Part shown: piece after piece, positions 24,641 through 36,229 of the stretch
How the letters are laid out: each line of letters starts with the position of its first letter
Position numbering within the stretch: position 1 is the first letter of the stretch
Assembly: GCF_014356525.2 (NCBI RefSeq)
Contig: NC_052505.1
Span: 16,183,635 to 16,247,634, forward strand
DNA from: Nilaparvata lugens
Lineage: Eukaryota > Arthropoda > Insecta > Hemiptera > Delphacidae
Direction of reading: 5' to 3'
DNA length: 64,000 bases
Notes under the pieces: generated by a model
Told to the model about the DNA's origin: nothing
Seen by the model: the letters and a program-made list of their open reading frames with translations, nothing else
The model's database searches: none
Position numbers and translations under genes: made by a program

Positions 24641-24824
24641 CCTCCGTAAACAAAGCCGTAGTGCATTCGTGTGACGTCAGCACAGGTAGGACTCCTACAC
24701 CAATGAAAATTCGTTGATTTCAGCTTATCTATATCAGCTAAAGTGTTTTTTAGTGTTTTTATTGGTGTAGGAGCCCTACCTGTGCTGACGTCACACGAAT
24801 GCACTACGGCTTTGTTTACGGAGG
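24641..24824. mobile_element. Near-perfect hairpin MITE with TA target site
   Basis: Arms of about 67 bp (CCTCCGTAAACAAAGCCGTA and its complement at the ends) enclose a roughly 50-bp loop, flanked by TA on both sides. Only scattered mismatches occur between arms, for example an extra C. Fits a Tc1/mariner-type MITE. The minus-strand frame across it (24610-24804) is meaningless. Confidence 0.8.
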
Positions 24825-24883
24825 TAGTGGCTATATATGAAGGTAATATAACGCTTAAATGAAGTGATAAAATTTATTTATTT

Positions 24884-25010
24884 ATTTATTTTATTTACAA
24901 TGCAAATGACACTAATTTAATAACATTGAAAGATAAAATAATAAGATAGTCTTTGTGCTATTTTTCTTCCAAATTTATAGGTGAAAAAGTCCGAAATAAG
25001 GTTAGAATTT
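24884..25010 (-). repeat. LINE-type 3' tail, second subfamily
   Basis: Nearly the same sequence as 12362-12490, including ttgtgctatttttcttccaa. It continues into agtccgaaataaggttag, which links it to the 1086 family. Confidence 0.55.
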
Positions 25011-26039
25011 CACGTGTACAATTTTGATAAAATTTCAGTCCAAAACAAAAATGAAAACTATAAATTTTGAATTTAGATGGCTTGAATTAATAAATTAATT
25101 AGAAATATTACACTCAATTACCACTTGTAACGAATAATATTGAGTTATTTAAGAAAATTTGGAACCATTCAAGCAACACAAACTCGTAAAAAACACTTTA
25201 TTGTTTAAACTTAATGAACTTAATTGGTCAAGTTCCAATTTCAATTGAGTGATGAATTGAGTTTGTTGAACAATTGAGTTATTTGATCAATTCAAATCGG
25301 CATTCAACTACTTTCATTCATGTAGGGGCAGGGCACCTGCAGACTGCTTCATTGAAATTCTGAGGGGTTCTATAGAGAATGGGGTGAAGCAATTTTGATT
25401 GAAACAGTATTTAACATCACGATTAATGATGAAAATTTTTTGGGTTTTGAAAATTGTAACATCTTAATAAAAAATTGACAAAATTCTGCTGAATCTCTTT
25501 CTCAATTTTCACCTTTACTTTGCAGAAGATTAAGAAAAAAAGCCAAACTCAGTCAGTCCCATACTGTACTTGATATTGAACTCTTTCCATTCTGTAGCTT
25601 TCCGTGTGAACAGTGGGTCAAAGAACAGAAAAGGGAACTCCGAAGAGGCGCAAAGGATATTAAACCATCGCACAGTCAACTTTGTCTCCTTTCATGTGTA
25701 TTGGAAAAACACTATGAATGCAAGGATGTGCTCAGAATAAAAATCAATAATAATAAAATAGGGAGATTATTTTTCAATCTATTTAAAAAAATGGAAATTT
25801 ATTTTGTACGGTATGTTTCCTATGAATTAAAAAACTAAACCGTTTGAGATGGAACTTTGAGAATATGTTGTAAGAATTTTGGTGAATGTGTTTCCAAAAT
25901 TCCATAAACATTTCAAATTCAAGGTTACAGTAATATCTGAAGTTTTGATCCAAGCATAAATTTTTCAATAATCTTATAATGGAGGTTCAGTGAAGTGGAA
26001 ACCATATATGCTTGATCTAGGAGGATGAAGGATCTAGAA
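25011..26039. other. No gene seen
   Basis: AT-rich. Part of the flank (25130-25190) repeats sequence next to 12480-12545. No exon is supported. Confidence 0.45.
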
Positions 26040-26730
26040 TCTAGGAAATGGCCCATAGCCTTAATTTCACATAAGATTTGACCATTGTAGAGAATATTTG
26101 TGCCACCAAAACATTATTTGGTACACAGTATAACAATAATTGAACGGATATTCCTTGAAATGTACTGAATTGTTCACATTATATGAAATGTCTGAATTAC
26201 CATTAAAGATATGAACTTGAAACCGGTTGCTTTGGAATTCGAATTCACACGAGATTTAATCATTTTAGAAAATATTGGTGCCACCAGAAAATTATTCAGC
26301 CAATGGTTATTGAGATACAGTACCTGTTACAATAATTCACCAAATATTCCATGACATGTACTAAATTATTCACATTTTTTTTCAAATATGACTATAGCCA
26401 TTGAAGATAAAGTGGTATTTCACATTACTCTGTTGCAAACGATTCTTAAGAACTTGAGACCGGTTGCATTGGACTGCAAAACAAATTTCACTTTGGACTT
26501 GATCATTTTAGAAATTATTGGTGCCACGCAAAAACTATTTAGCCAGTGATTATTTAGATATTGCAATTATTTATAGGATATTCCATGAAATGTACTGAAT
26601 TTTTCACATTTTTTGAAATATCTACGGTAAATAACCATTAAAGATATGAAGTTAAACCGGTTGCATTGGACTCCAAATCTTATTCCACATAAGATTTGAA
26701 CATTTAGGGCACTGTATGTAAGATTATTAT
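26040..26730 (+). repeat. Degenerate tandem repeat, three units of ~210 bp
   Basis: Each unit contains, in order, a gatttgaccatttt-like block, attggtgccac, a tgttattgagatac-like block, atgtactgaatt with ttcacattt, ccattaaagatatgaa and aaccggttgcattgga. The third unit is followed by the start of a fourth. A single dispersed copy lies at 4835-5015. No coding capacity, nature unknown. Confidence 0.65.
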
Positions 26731-29700
26731 GTAAGATTATAGGGCACTGAGTATTTGGGTAATTGTTGATTTTATCAGTTTACCATTAATAGGCCTATTA
26801 CAAAATTAACAGGGTGAGACTGTATTGGGAATATCAGTCTCAGTGTGACCTTTCAAGAAATCTGGTGACACTTGTTTCTTGGATGGCGCCGCTCTAAAGT
26901 GAAAGCGACATTCTTTCGGCGTTAATAGTGCTGTTTCAGCTCTTTTATAATACCGATTTGAGAAGCCACGTAGCCGACTGTGTGACTCCCGTGTCGAACA
27001 TCAAAGCGAAATGTGGAAGGGTAAATCTCTTGAAAGAAAGAAGCGAGGTCGCCCTCCCCCTTCCTGTGCCCTCACCCCCGCGCTTTCAAGGGTCGATCAC
27101 CCTTGAAAAAGACGCCAGTTTCTTTTGTAGCAAGCAGAAACAAAGCGGGGAGAGGTTACAAGGAGATAAGTAAAGGAGAAGCTTTTTGTAGTTTCACTTT
27201 TTCACGGGGGCTGAAGAGGCTGCTCTTCGTGTGTCTTAAGCCCTCAGATCTCGGGGTATCAGCAATAAGGGATTTCTCATTGCATCCTTTTGTCTTTATG
27301 TTTTAATATAAAATCCGCGGATCTCCTGGCAAACTTTTCTTCAATCTCCACCGACTCCTCACTCATAATCCGTCCATCCGCCTCTGCATAATACCCTCTT
27401 GGATGCAACAGAAGACAAACGAAAAACTTGCTTTTCTCATCCTTTATAAAACATTCACCTACCGCCACATTTCAAATACGGCTTTCCATTCATATTTTCA
27501 ACCGAGCACTACTTAGAAGTCAGGATTTATTCTTGAATTCGAATAAGACTCCATGAAATAATGCTGTATAGTAGCATCCTATAAGATATTTCACATTGAT
27601 TTTCTTTTTAAAATTTCAGTTGAATTTTTTTCCATAATTCAATGAAATCCTTGTCAACGATAACGATTCCAAAACCATCAGTATATAAACTGTAAAATTA
27701 TAATTTTTGTTCCCTGAAATTGAGTATAATATAAAGTGTTTTTCCAAGTGTACTTAACGAAATATGAACAATTATTCTATAACTAGCAGAGCAATGACGT
27801 ACTGGTACTAAATATGTAGATTCAATTCAACATGAATGTCGATCGATTGTGAGAACATTTTAGTTCATTAATAAATTATTTTTAGAATAAAGAATTATTC
27901 CAATCAAGAATCTGAAAAAAATAATTATCAGGGGCGTGTTTCACAAGAAGCTGGATGATGTCTTTTAAAATGAAAACAGCTATGATATAATTATGCACAC
28001 TGGAAAATCAAAAGGAATGTGTGTGTAGATTTGGTGTAGAACAGAACTATTTTTTATTGTTAAAAAAATTTTCAACAAATAAGTGGATATGACATTTTCC
28101 AAATAGTTTAATTCAAAACAGATATTTCTTATAGAGCTATTGATTTTCAGTTACTTTTAATTTGTTAAATAGGAATAGGACTGATTTTCATGATTTTTCC
28201 ATTAATTTTATAACTAGGTTCTCTTTTAAAAGATATAATTCAATTTTTATTTGAACCTGTTTTTATGAATCTTCACGCATATACCAAGAATTGAAGAATA
28301 ATGACCTATGCAGTAATGTATAGCTTTTTTCCCTAGTCAAATTACAATCTTACAGTAAATTTTACACGGATATAACAGTCGACCTACAGTTTCAATGCAC
28401 TAATTAATTACATTTTTGTTTCCAATTTACTGATTTTCAACTATTTCTTGATCCCTCAGAAAGAACTTATTTTAAATTTATATTCAAGTTTTTATTTATT
28501 GAACGAGTTTAGCAAGTTCTTAATTTGGACTCTAGGATTTCGGCGTTTTCGGATTTTTGGCTTTTGTATGTCCAACAATCCCGCTATAACTAAAAAAATC
28601 AACCAAGCAACCTCAATTTTCAAACACATGCGCATATTCTAGGACCATAATCTATAACTTAGATCAAGTTCGTTGAACAATGAAATTTACTCACTGTACT
28701 TTGACCTTCTTGAGGATAACTGAATAACTTAAAATCTGCTTATTAAAAAATTAGAGAAACATTATCTAATATCACAATAAGTGATTTTGACTGTATTCAG
28801 ATAATTCAATATTTTATTTGCATAAATCTATTTATCATGGATGTAAAAACAGTTGATACTTAAAATATTTATAAAATGAACAGATTGGTTCCTATGATAT
28901 TGATCGAATTATAATAACATAATTCTAAATTTACAAAATATATTATTTGAGTCCTTTATCCTATTCTTTTCCATTTCAATGTTTAATCACAGATAAAAAA
29001 CTGAGTAGCTTATCACATTTAAAATTGATTGAACGACCACAATATTTATATTTATTCATCAATGAACTTGAACCTTACTAATAAGCTGATTGATACAATT
29101 CAGCAAGAATAATCACAAATTCAGAACCTTTTTAAAACAATTCAAAAGAAAGAGTGATTAAAAGTATCTGAAATTGCTAATTTTTCAATTTTTAATATTA
29201 ATTGAACCATACTTAAAGAAATAACTGGAAATAGAATTGGGTCACATTAGGCAATATAGATATTGTTATTAATTTAGTTGCATTTTTGATGTTTAATTAA
29301 ACATGATTTAATATTATCATTATTCAGTTACCTTATAACATTTTAATAATATTCAGCATGCACTCATAATCAAAACATATCTATGAACATTAGTGTTTTT
29401 CAAAACTGTAGTTCTTTCTTTTGAAAGGATGTTCAACAGGTTTCTGGGAGCTTTCCATTGGTGACATTTTTGAACGGTTTTCAATAATTAAGAGACTACC
29501 ATCAAGTTATCAAAATTGAACATGTCTATAATACCGTAGTTTAAGTTACCGGCATGTGCTTATCTCATTACAGTTTATAGGTAAATTATTACAGTAAAAG
29601 ATTCTTATTAGGTAAGTTCTGTTAATATACCTTAATGTGTTGCCAGTTGCCGTAATGAAGTTCCATATTGATTGATGACTGAGTGAAAACTGATAAGATA

Positions 29701-30453
29701 TTACAGAATCAGGACCTCCTATATTATAGGTACCTACTACCTGTTATAAAAAATCCTGACAGAACACAAGATGTAGGTCTGTGCTGAAAATTTACGTGTT
29801 ATTTAGTATTACAGTATCGTTAAAAAAATAGGGGATTCCCTGCATTTACTAAGGAAATAAATATTTTCTTCAAAATTAGTGATTTTCATTAATATAATGT
29901 TTGAAACAATAATAACTGGATACAGTATAGTACTGTTTTTGTATTTTAAATATTGGCGCTGGAAGTCTTCCTTTTTTAGGTGTCATAACCTAGAGGGCGG
30001 CATCAAAAGTGCAAGTATTCTAATTTTTTTATTTGTGTTCATTATATGAAATAATTAACATATAATCAAATGTTATTATCGCCATTAAACAACAACAATC
30101 GTCATAAAAAAAACGCAACCGCTTTCTTCTTCTATTTTTAAAACCTTTTTAGGTTATGTTTGTAGTGCACTGTGCCTTGAGCACTCTTTGTTTTCACTCC
30201 TCGATGCGTCCTTGCTGGCTTGCTCGATCTCATTTCTCAAATCTAAGATCTAACCTAAAACCTAAAATTGGTTTACTATTTTTTCAACTATGTAAATTAG
30301 TTATTTTTTGATCTGTTCAGTCTTTACTAACTTCAACCTTTAGCAACATATTTCAATGACAGCTTCAAGTGCAATATAAGTGTTTACTCATGATTGCAGA
30401 TACCGGCTTTTAATGATAGTAGAGTTACTGATACATAGATCATAAACTGATAC
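26731..30453. other. No gene seen; upstream region of the EF-Tu gene
   Basis: A GC-richer island at 26880-27310 carries small frames on both strands without recognisable domains. From 27500 to 29900 the sequence is very AT-rich. Positions 30120-30260 are more mixed in composition and could contain the promoter of the downstream gene, but no core element stands out. Confidence 0.4.
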
Positions 30454-31827
30454 ATGATGAAGAGTAATATAATCTCGTTTCTTTACTTTAGAAGATTAAG
30501 CTTAGTTTTACGTTCATCTAAACTTGAAAATGTGAGAAGTTATAACCATTGGTGCTCGTCTTCCAAGTTTTATCCCAGTTACAAATGCAGTTATTCTTCG
30601 GTAGCAGAAAAATCAGACAAACCTCATTGCAATATCGGAACTATTGGTCACGTAGATCATGGCAAAACAACCCTTACTGCAGCAATCACGAAATGTTTGA
30701 GTAAGTATGGTACAAAGTTTGTTTCATATGATGAGATCGATAGAGGTACGGAGGAAAAGGCAAGGGGAATCACAATAAATGCCACTCACGTTGAGTATCA
30801 AACAATCAAAAGACACTATGCTCATACCGATTGTCCTGGCCATGCAGATTATGTAAAAAACATGATATCAGGTACAGCTCAGATGGATGGTGCAATTCTT
30901 GTTGTAGCTGCTACTGATGGGCAAATGCCTCAAACCCGTGAACATTTATTACTCGCTAAACAGATAGGACTTGAAAAAATTGTGGTTTTTATAAATAAAG
31001 CTGATATAGTGGATCAGGATGTTATTGAATTAGTAGAACTTGAAATGCGTGAAATGTTGACAGATTTTGGTTTTGATGGAGCTAATTTACCTGTAGTGAG
31101 TGGATCTGCTTTAAAAGCGTTGAATGGAGAATCGCCTGAAGTTGGCGAAGAATCGATAATGAAGCTGATGGATGCCGTCGATAATTACATAGAAACTCCA
31201 GTTAGGGATATCAAGTCGCCATTTTTTATGCCTGTAAACACTAGTGTGAGTATAGGTGGTAGAGGCACAGTAGTCATAGGTACAATTAAGCAAGGTACTG
31301 TAAAGAAGAACGATGCCGTGGATGTGTTGGGATTTGATAAAACTCTCAAGACAACCATATCAGATATTCACATATTTAAAAAATCAGTTCCTTCTGCTCT
31401 TGCTGGAGATAATGTGGGACTATTGTTGCGCAATATCAAATCAAATGCAGTTGAAAAAGGTATGACCATCTGTGCAAAGGATAGCATAAAAATGAGTAAT
31501 CATTATGAGGCTCAGATTTATTTTCTAGACAAAAGTGAAGGAGGAAGGACGAAACCAATAACTTCCAAGTTTACACCTATTATATTCTACGATATCTGGA
31601 GCTGTACTTGTAGAATTCACCTTCCCTCCAATGTGACAATGGCGATGCCTGGCGAACATTGCTCGGTCAGATTAACATTGATGGAGAGAATGGTGATGAG
31701 GGAGAAAGTTAGTTTTTCACTAAGAGAACACAAGAAAACAATTGCCACAGGTGTAATAACAAAAGTGTGTGATTCAGTGATTTTTCCTGTTAGAGGTTTA
31801 CATAAGGTAGAATTGTCAGATTGGTAG
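30454..31827 (+). CDS. TUFM: Mitochondrial elongation factor Tu (EF-Tu, possibly EF-Tu2 type)
   Basis: A 457-residue GTPase that delivers aminoacyl-tRNA to the mitochondrial ribosome. Residues 1 to about 55 are rich in Ser, Arg and Lys and poor in acidic residues, as in a mitochondrial targeting peptide. The G motifs are complete: GHVDHGKT (65-72), RGITI (104-108), DCPGH (126-130), NKAD (181-184) and SGSAL (216-220). Domains 2 and 3 follow from about 250 and are more divergent than the G domain; near the C-terminus the conserved glycine before TGV is Ala (TIATGV). Length fits metazoan mitochondrial EF-Tu. The gene has no intron in the coding region and starts at tandem ATGs. Arthropods have a second, divergent mitochondrial EF-Tu, and the unusual domains 2-3 could fit that; this is inference. 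A weak ATTAAA lies at 31959. Confidence 0.93.
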   Translation: MMKSNIISFLYFRRLSLVLRSSKLENVRSYNHWCSSSKFYPSYKCSYSSVAEKSDKPHCNIGTIGHVDHGKTTLTAAITKCLSKYGTKFVSYDEIDRGTEEKARGITINATHVEYQTIKRHYAHTDCPGHADYVKNMISGTAQMDGAILVVAATDGQMPQTREHLLLAKQIGLEKIVVFINKADIVDQDVIELVELEMREMLTDFGFDGANLPVVSGSALKALNGESPEVGEESIMKLMDAVDNYIETPVRDIKSPFFMPVNTSVSIGGRGTVVIGTIKQGTVKKNDAVDVLGFDKTLKTTISDIHIFKKSVPSALAGDNVGLLLRNIKSNAVEKGMTICAKDSIKMSNHYEAQIYFLDKSEGGRTKPITSKFTPIIFYDIWSCTCRIHLPSNVTMAMPGEHCSVRLTLMERMVMREKVSFSLREHKKTIATGVITKVCDSVIFPVRGLHKVELSDW

Positions 31828-32022
31828 AACTTTATAATATTAACAATCTTGACTTGTAAGGCATTTGTGCCCAACGCATTGTATTGTCAGTGTTAATAGA
31901 TCGAATAATGAGTTGTTTGTGATTTAATCATTTAATTGGATTATTGAAAAATATGTTAATTAAAAACTTAACCAATTATTTTTCTCATACATAGGCCTAT
32001 TTCATCTTTTTTATAAATGTTA

Positions 32023-32319
32023 GTGCCGGTTGCACAAAAGCCAGTTAAATTTTAACCGTGATTAATTTCACGAAAAAAATATTTAGTTGATAAAGCTTTT
32101 TATAGTGTACAAGAATTCCTTTCAAACCTAAATTAGGTTGAACTACTTAGTGTTAGAATTATTATGTAATAACATGACTTGTCTTATACTCCATGACTGG
32201 AGTCTTTAGGACGTAATCTAAAAAAAAAACGATAACCAATTAGAGAAGCCGCCTTCGTTGATTGGTTATCGTGAAATTAACCACGGTTAAAATTTAACCG
32301 GCTTTTGTGCAACCGAGCA
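32023..32319. mobile_element. MITE, GTGCCGGTTGCACAA family
   Basis: Inverted ends beginning GTGCCGGTTGCACAAAAGCC (left) and closing with gcttttgtgcaaccgagca (right). The interior also folds back (taaattttaaccgtgatta against its complement, and two copies of aaccaatyagagaagcc-type sequence). Same family as 38735-38870 and 49643-49794. Fits a PIF/Harbinger-type MITE with TAA-like target. Confidence 0.75.
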
Positions 32320-32363
32320 ATTTTTTTGCTTTTAGTGTGAATTGGGCTAGAACACAGCCATCT

Positions 32364-32790
32364 CTATGATGAGGTTCACGTTATAATAGCAGTGGAGAAA
32401 GATAGAACTTGTTGCCCATTCTCTGTCTTGCCACTACCTTCTATAGAGTTTACCGGCATATCTATTTTTTGCGATTTTTCTGATTTATCTTCCTCACGGT
32501 CCTGTGATCGGGGATATCTAATGTAATATTAATTGTTCTTCTTATTAAAAATTATCAATTATTATTTATTATATTTTATTTGTCCAGAAAATATATTTTT
32601 TAATGATTAAATAATATAAATTTTCATAATTGGGATTTCATATTATTTATATTTCTAAATTGTTAAAAACTATCTGGCAACGTTGCGAAACTGGAAAAGG
32701 ATAGCGCTATCTGCTTTGTTGAACGATAGACAAGGATATTAACACCAATGTTGATCAGATACTGCCATTATAACGTAGACCGGAACAAGT
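32364..32790. mobile_element. MITE, CTATAGTGAGGTCCACG family
   Basis: Left end near-match to ctatagtgaggtccacgtta; right end ccattataacgtagacc. The right part carries ctatctgctttgttgaacga and agacaaggata, shared with the copies at 50430, 61950 and 62438. No coding capacity. Confidence 0.65.
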
Positions 32791-34500
32791 CCTGAGTCGG
32801 GGCATCTAAATAGAGAGAGATAGCTATGTCTAAGGTCAATCTAAAAAATAATCTAATAATAAATTGTGCACCAATTTATTTCTACATTGGTCTGTGAAGA
32901 AAAATTTCAACTGCATTATGCGAATTACGACATGCACACTTCAGAGTGAGGGGTGCCTCCATTCAACATTGACATCAATGACCAGACTTCAAATTTTATT
33001 TATTCAAACTCACAATATTTACAATCAGAATAATAACAAAAACACACAGCTCAGTAAGATAAAAAATAATTAATAAATACTGGTATGTTTTATTAGAAAG
33101 AAATTCGTGAATTGGAATAAAAAATACTACTTGCCGGAAGTATATAATACTTCACGTTTGCAAGTAGGAATGAATATCACTCTAATTAATTTTAAATTTA
33201 TGAATAAATGGAGAAAGAAAAAGAAGAGAGAAAGAAAAGACTAGCAACCATTCACTCTCACATTCACTCACCTTTTCACACTTTCCAATAACAGCTCATC
33301 TTACTAATGCTTATTGGAAACCATCAAAATTACATTAATTAACAGACTTGCATGGATAGATCATGTCAAACAGTTTGTCTACACACAAATCAAAGATGGC
33401 GCATTAGTAAGAGTTTCTACAAATTGGAGGATATTTATGAATTTTGTCACATATCAGCAAATTCATGAATATCCTTCAATTTGTAGAAGCTTTCCATAAT
33501 AAGCCACCTATATCGAACTCTCAATCTGAATGACACCACAGAGTGCCTTTTTTCGAAGAAGAATACCCTGCCAAACACCAACACAGCATCAGCAGTCTCC
33601 AAAGTAGATCAACATTAGTTGATAGTTTCTTGCCAATTTCAGTAATATGTCTCCAATTAATTACTACCGTCGAGCAAGAGCATTAATAATAATCTTGAAA
33701 ATTAATACCATTAAATTAATTAAATTATCAATCATAATAATAATAATCTTGAAAACGATGGAGTCCCATTTTTACCCTAAAAACATGAATTACTCTTAGT
33801 TATTTTTTTTCCACTTTAATGAATTAAATTTGTGAATAAAACTTTCTCGTTTTCCTGTGCCACTCTGTATTCTTGTATTTGCCAACAAGTCGACCAACCA
33901 ATGAAAAACATTATACATTTTATAAAAACCTTTAATAAAACTTCATTTTTATCACAACATATTTAATTTGTACAACTGAGAAAGCAGTAGAAAAATTTAA
34001 AATCGTTCGTACTTGATCTGTCGTCAGATTCTCTCAGTTCTAATACAAAACCTGTAACAGACAAAGATTATTAAGAATATAGTTACACATTTGTGAATCA
34101 TTAAATAAATAAATTACAAGTTACAAAAACTTTATTTGGATATAAAAATGTTTATCATTATCATTCACAGTGTTCAAACCAATGTTAATCTGGTGCTGAA
34201 TTTATAATGTGAATCTCACTATAGAACTCTAGTTTCTTGACAAACCTTTCTTTATAAAATTCATGATTGATCAATTGGTTCGGTAATCAGATAAAGTTTC
34301 AACTGAGTCACTGTCGATGTTGTAGAACCGTTCCATAATGAAATAGAAACACACATATATTGTCAAGCTCTACAGTTTTATTTGGTTCAGGACCATGGCT
34401 TCGTGACCACACAGGTCACATTTTCAAGCTGACTAAAGAAATTGAGTTACTTGACAATAATGCAGTTTCTTGAAATTATAAGAAAACAATTAGATCATTT
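32791..34500. other. No gene seen
   Basis: AT-rich intergenic sequence between the EF-Tu gene and the 3' end of Ski3. The small frames at 32864-33073 and 33314-33499 have no domain. Confidence 0.45.
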
Positions 34501-34512
34501 CATTATTGCGAA

Positions 34513-34710
34513 GTGGAAACGATGGGTTTTTTCAGGCCCAGCTTTTCCGAAAGAAGAAGGTTGGACCTAGTATCAAGACTACGTAGAATAAATTTTAGTT
34601 TTTTTTCAAAATCTTTCTTATACCTAGGTCCAAAACTTGTCAACACCATCCCACATGCTGGTAGAAGAAATAGAACTTTGAAAGAATTTTCATCCATAGT
34701 AAATGACTGA
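34513..34710 (+). pseudogene. C-terminal fragment of a non-LTR reverse transcriptase
   Basis: The frame ends with FLYLGPKLVNTIP, a Leu-Lys-x-Phe element and a stop. This matches the usual C-terminal pattern of jockey/CR1-like reverse transcriptases (a gP-x-ywN-x-lP motif, then a l-x-x-Fk stretch). Only about 65 residues are present and no catalytic motif. A short AT-rich trailer with CAATAAAA near 34781 would fit the 3' UTR of a 5'-truncated LINE. Confidence 0.5.
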
Positions 34711-35042
34711 CTATTTCAGAACCAAGAAATAGATAACTTTTTTTAATTCTCTGCTGAGAACCCATCACATAGCTTAGCTACAATAAAATTTATGTATGTT
34801 TTGGTCAATTTCTAATTTTTTAAAATTAGTTATTTACATTTTTCACCTTAGTTCATACTTAATCAATATCGTATTTATTTCATTATTATCAAAGTTAATA
34901 GCACTGCGCTTTTGTTTTGTTTTTCTAAATCATGTTTTATCATTGTTCACACATGAATATACACTTGTACTGCAATGGCCGTATAATACTTTGCTCACGT
35001 TTTCAAAATAGCAAATATATAGTATTTAATGTATGTAACTAA

Positions 35043-35819
35043 AGCTACGTTTACACTATGTAGCTGGAGAGTTATATAAAATTTGAGCTAAATTTGAGCT
35101 CTACTATAAGTAGATTTTAACGCTAATTTTATCTAGCAGAGCTATATGTAGCTCTGCAAGATGTTTAGAATAAAGTTCACTGTTCAGTTCCCAGCCAGAT
35201 GCCGAAGAAAAAGGTAGTACTTGCAGCAGTCGCTGCTTTCGCCGCAGCTACTGTGATATTTTCAGACAGAGAAGAGAAAGAATTTTGGATAAGACCCTCC
35301 CTTCAGGCTAGAAAACTATACAGTGGTAGTGACCTTTTGAAAGACCTAAATGAGGATGATAGAGACGATTTGACTTATGAAATTAGTTGTGTTTGTAGTT
35401 TCAAAAATTTGCTTCTAATATTGTCTTTATTCCAGTCAAATTCACTCTCCATTTTTGCACAATAATCAGAAAGAAATGCTTGTAATGCGCAGTAGCCTAC
35501 TAGCACTCTGACAACAAATGAGTACAGTATATCAGTTGTAAATCCAGGAGGCACTAAACAGTTGCGGCAGCCTTCCTTCAAGGACAGAGCAGCTACATCT
35601 AGCTCTGCTATAAACAAAAATTGACACATATCAGAGCTATATATTGTAGCAGAGCTACATGTAGCTCTAATTCTCTTTGATGTTAACCGAAAATTTTGGA
35701 TAGCTCAATTTCTGCTATATAGCTGAGAAAATAGGCTTAAAACTGCTATATAGCAGATCTCCAGTGTCACTTATAGCTCTTCTATAATTATAGCTCTGCT
35801 ACATAGTGTAAACCTAGCT
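35043..35819 (+). mobile_element. Non-autonomous PIF/Harbinger element with TAA target duplication
   Basis: Ends are inverted (AGCTACGTTTACACTATGTAGC at left and its near complement at right) and flanked on both sides by TAA, the PIF/Harbinger target. The interior carries subterminal copies of an agagctacatgtagctct-like motif and the truncated transposase start at 35199-35465. The element lies just beyond the poly(A) signal of Ski3. Confidence 0.8.
35199..35465 (+). pseudogene. Truncated Harbinger transposase, N-terminal part
   Basis: About 64 residues look like the start of a HARBI1-type nuclease: a Lys-rich start, an Ala-rich segment, then EKEFWIRPSLQARKLYSGSD and LLKDLNEDD, the conserved region before the catalytic domain. 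After about residue 65 similarity is lost and the frame runs into non-coding sequence. The DDE nuclease part is missing, so the element is non-autonomous. Confidence 0.6.
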
Positions 35820-35920
35820 TAAGATTCATGACACTGGCAGCGCCTAAACACAATTGCTGCCAAATTCTAAGATATTCTTTGTAAAATAATTTGTTCTGCA
35901 AAAGGAGATTAAATTTCATT

Positions 35921-35930
35921 TTTATTTATT
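35921..35930 (-). terminator. Polyadenylation signal of Ski3
   Basis: Two overlapping AATAAA hexamers on the minus strand (AATAAATAAA) lie about 50 bases downstream of the Ski3 stop codon, giving a short 3' UTR. Confidence 0.65.
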
Positions 35931-35977
35931 CTATAAAATGATAATGAACAGACTTTGACGTTCACCTTGTAATAGAA

Positions 35978-36229
35978 TCACGAGCTAATCATTGGCTCAA
36001 TTGAATTGACCCAATCTGACAAGTAGTTGGTGGAGTCCACATTGAAACGAAGACGTGCAAGAATGTTCATCAACAGGTCAGTCGGTTTTTGCATGGCGAT
36101 AGCCGAGGCCAAGAACACGGCCCACCCTTCTGCCACATTCGGGTACAAATGAACGGCTTGCTGCGACATTGTCAAACTGTCTTTCACATTTCCACTCAGC
36201 AAGTGGGCCACACTGGCTATTGGCAGAAT
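35978..36229 (-). CDS. TTC37: Ski3 last coding exon
   Basis: Acceptor TTGTTACAG at 36230. The exon codes for 83 residues starting ILPIASVAHLL and ending PMISS before TGA (35978-35980). It contains a TPR-like helix pair (DSLTMSQQAVHLYPNVAEGW). Phase 0 junction with the previous exon. A poly(A) signal follows within 60 bases. Confidence 0.85.
   Translation of the reverse strand: MLPIASVAHLLSGNVKDSLTMSQQAVHLYPNVAEGWAVFLASAIAMQKPTDLLMNILARLRFNVDSTNYLSDWVNSIEPMISS

Noticed and set aside
30454..31827. EF-Tu gene as bacterial contamination or transfer from an endosymbiont
   Set aside because: It has a mitochondrial-type N-terminal extension and metazoan mitochondrial features such as [17 protein letters not shown], with AT-rich insect flanks and a neighbouring MITE.
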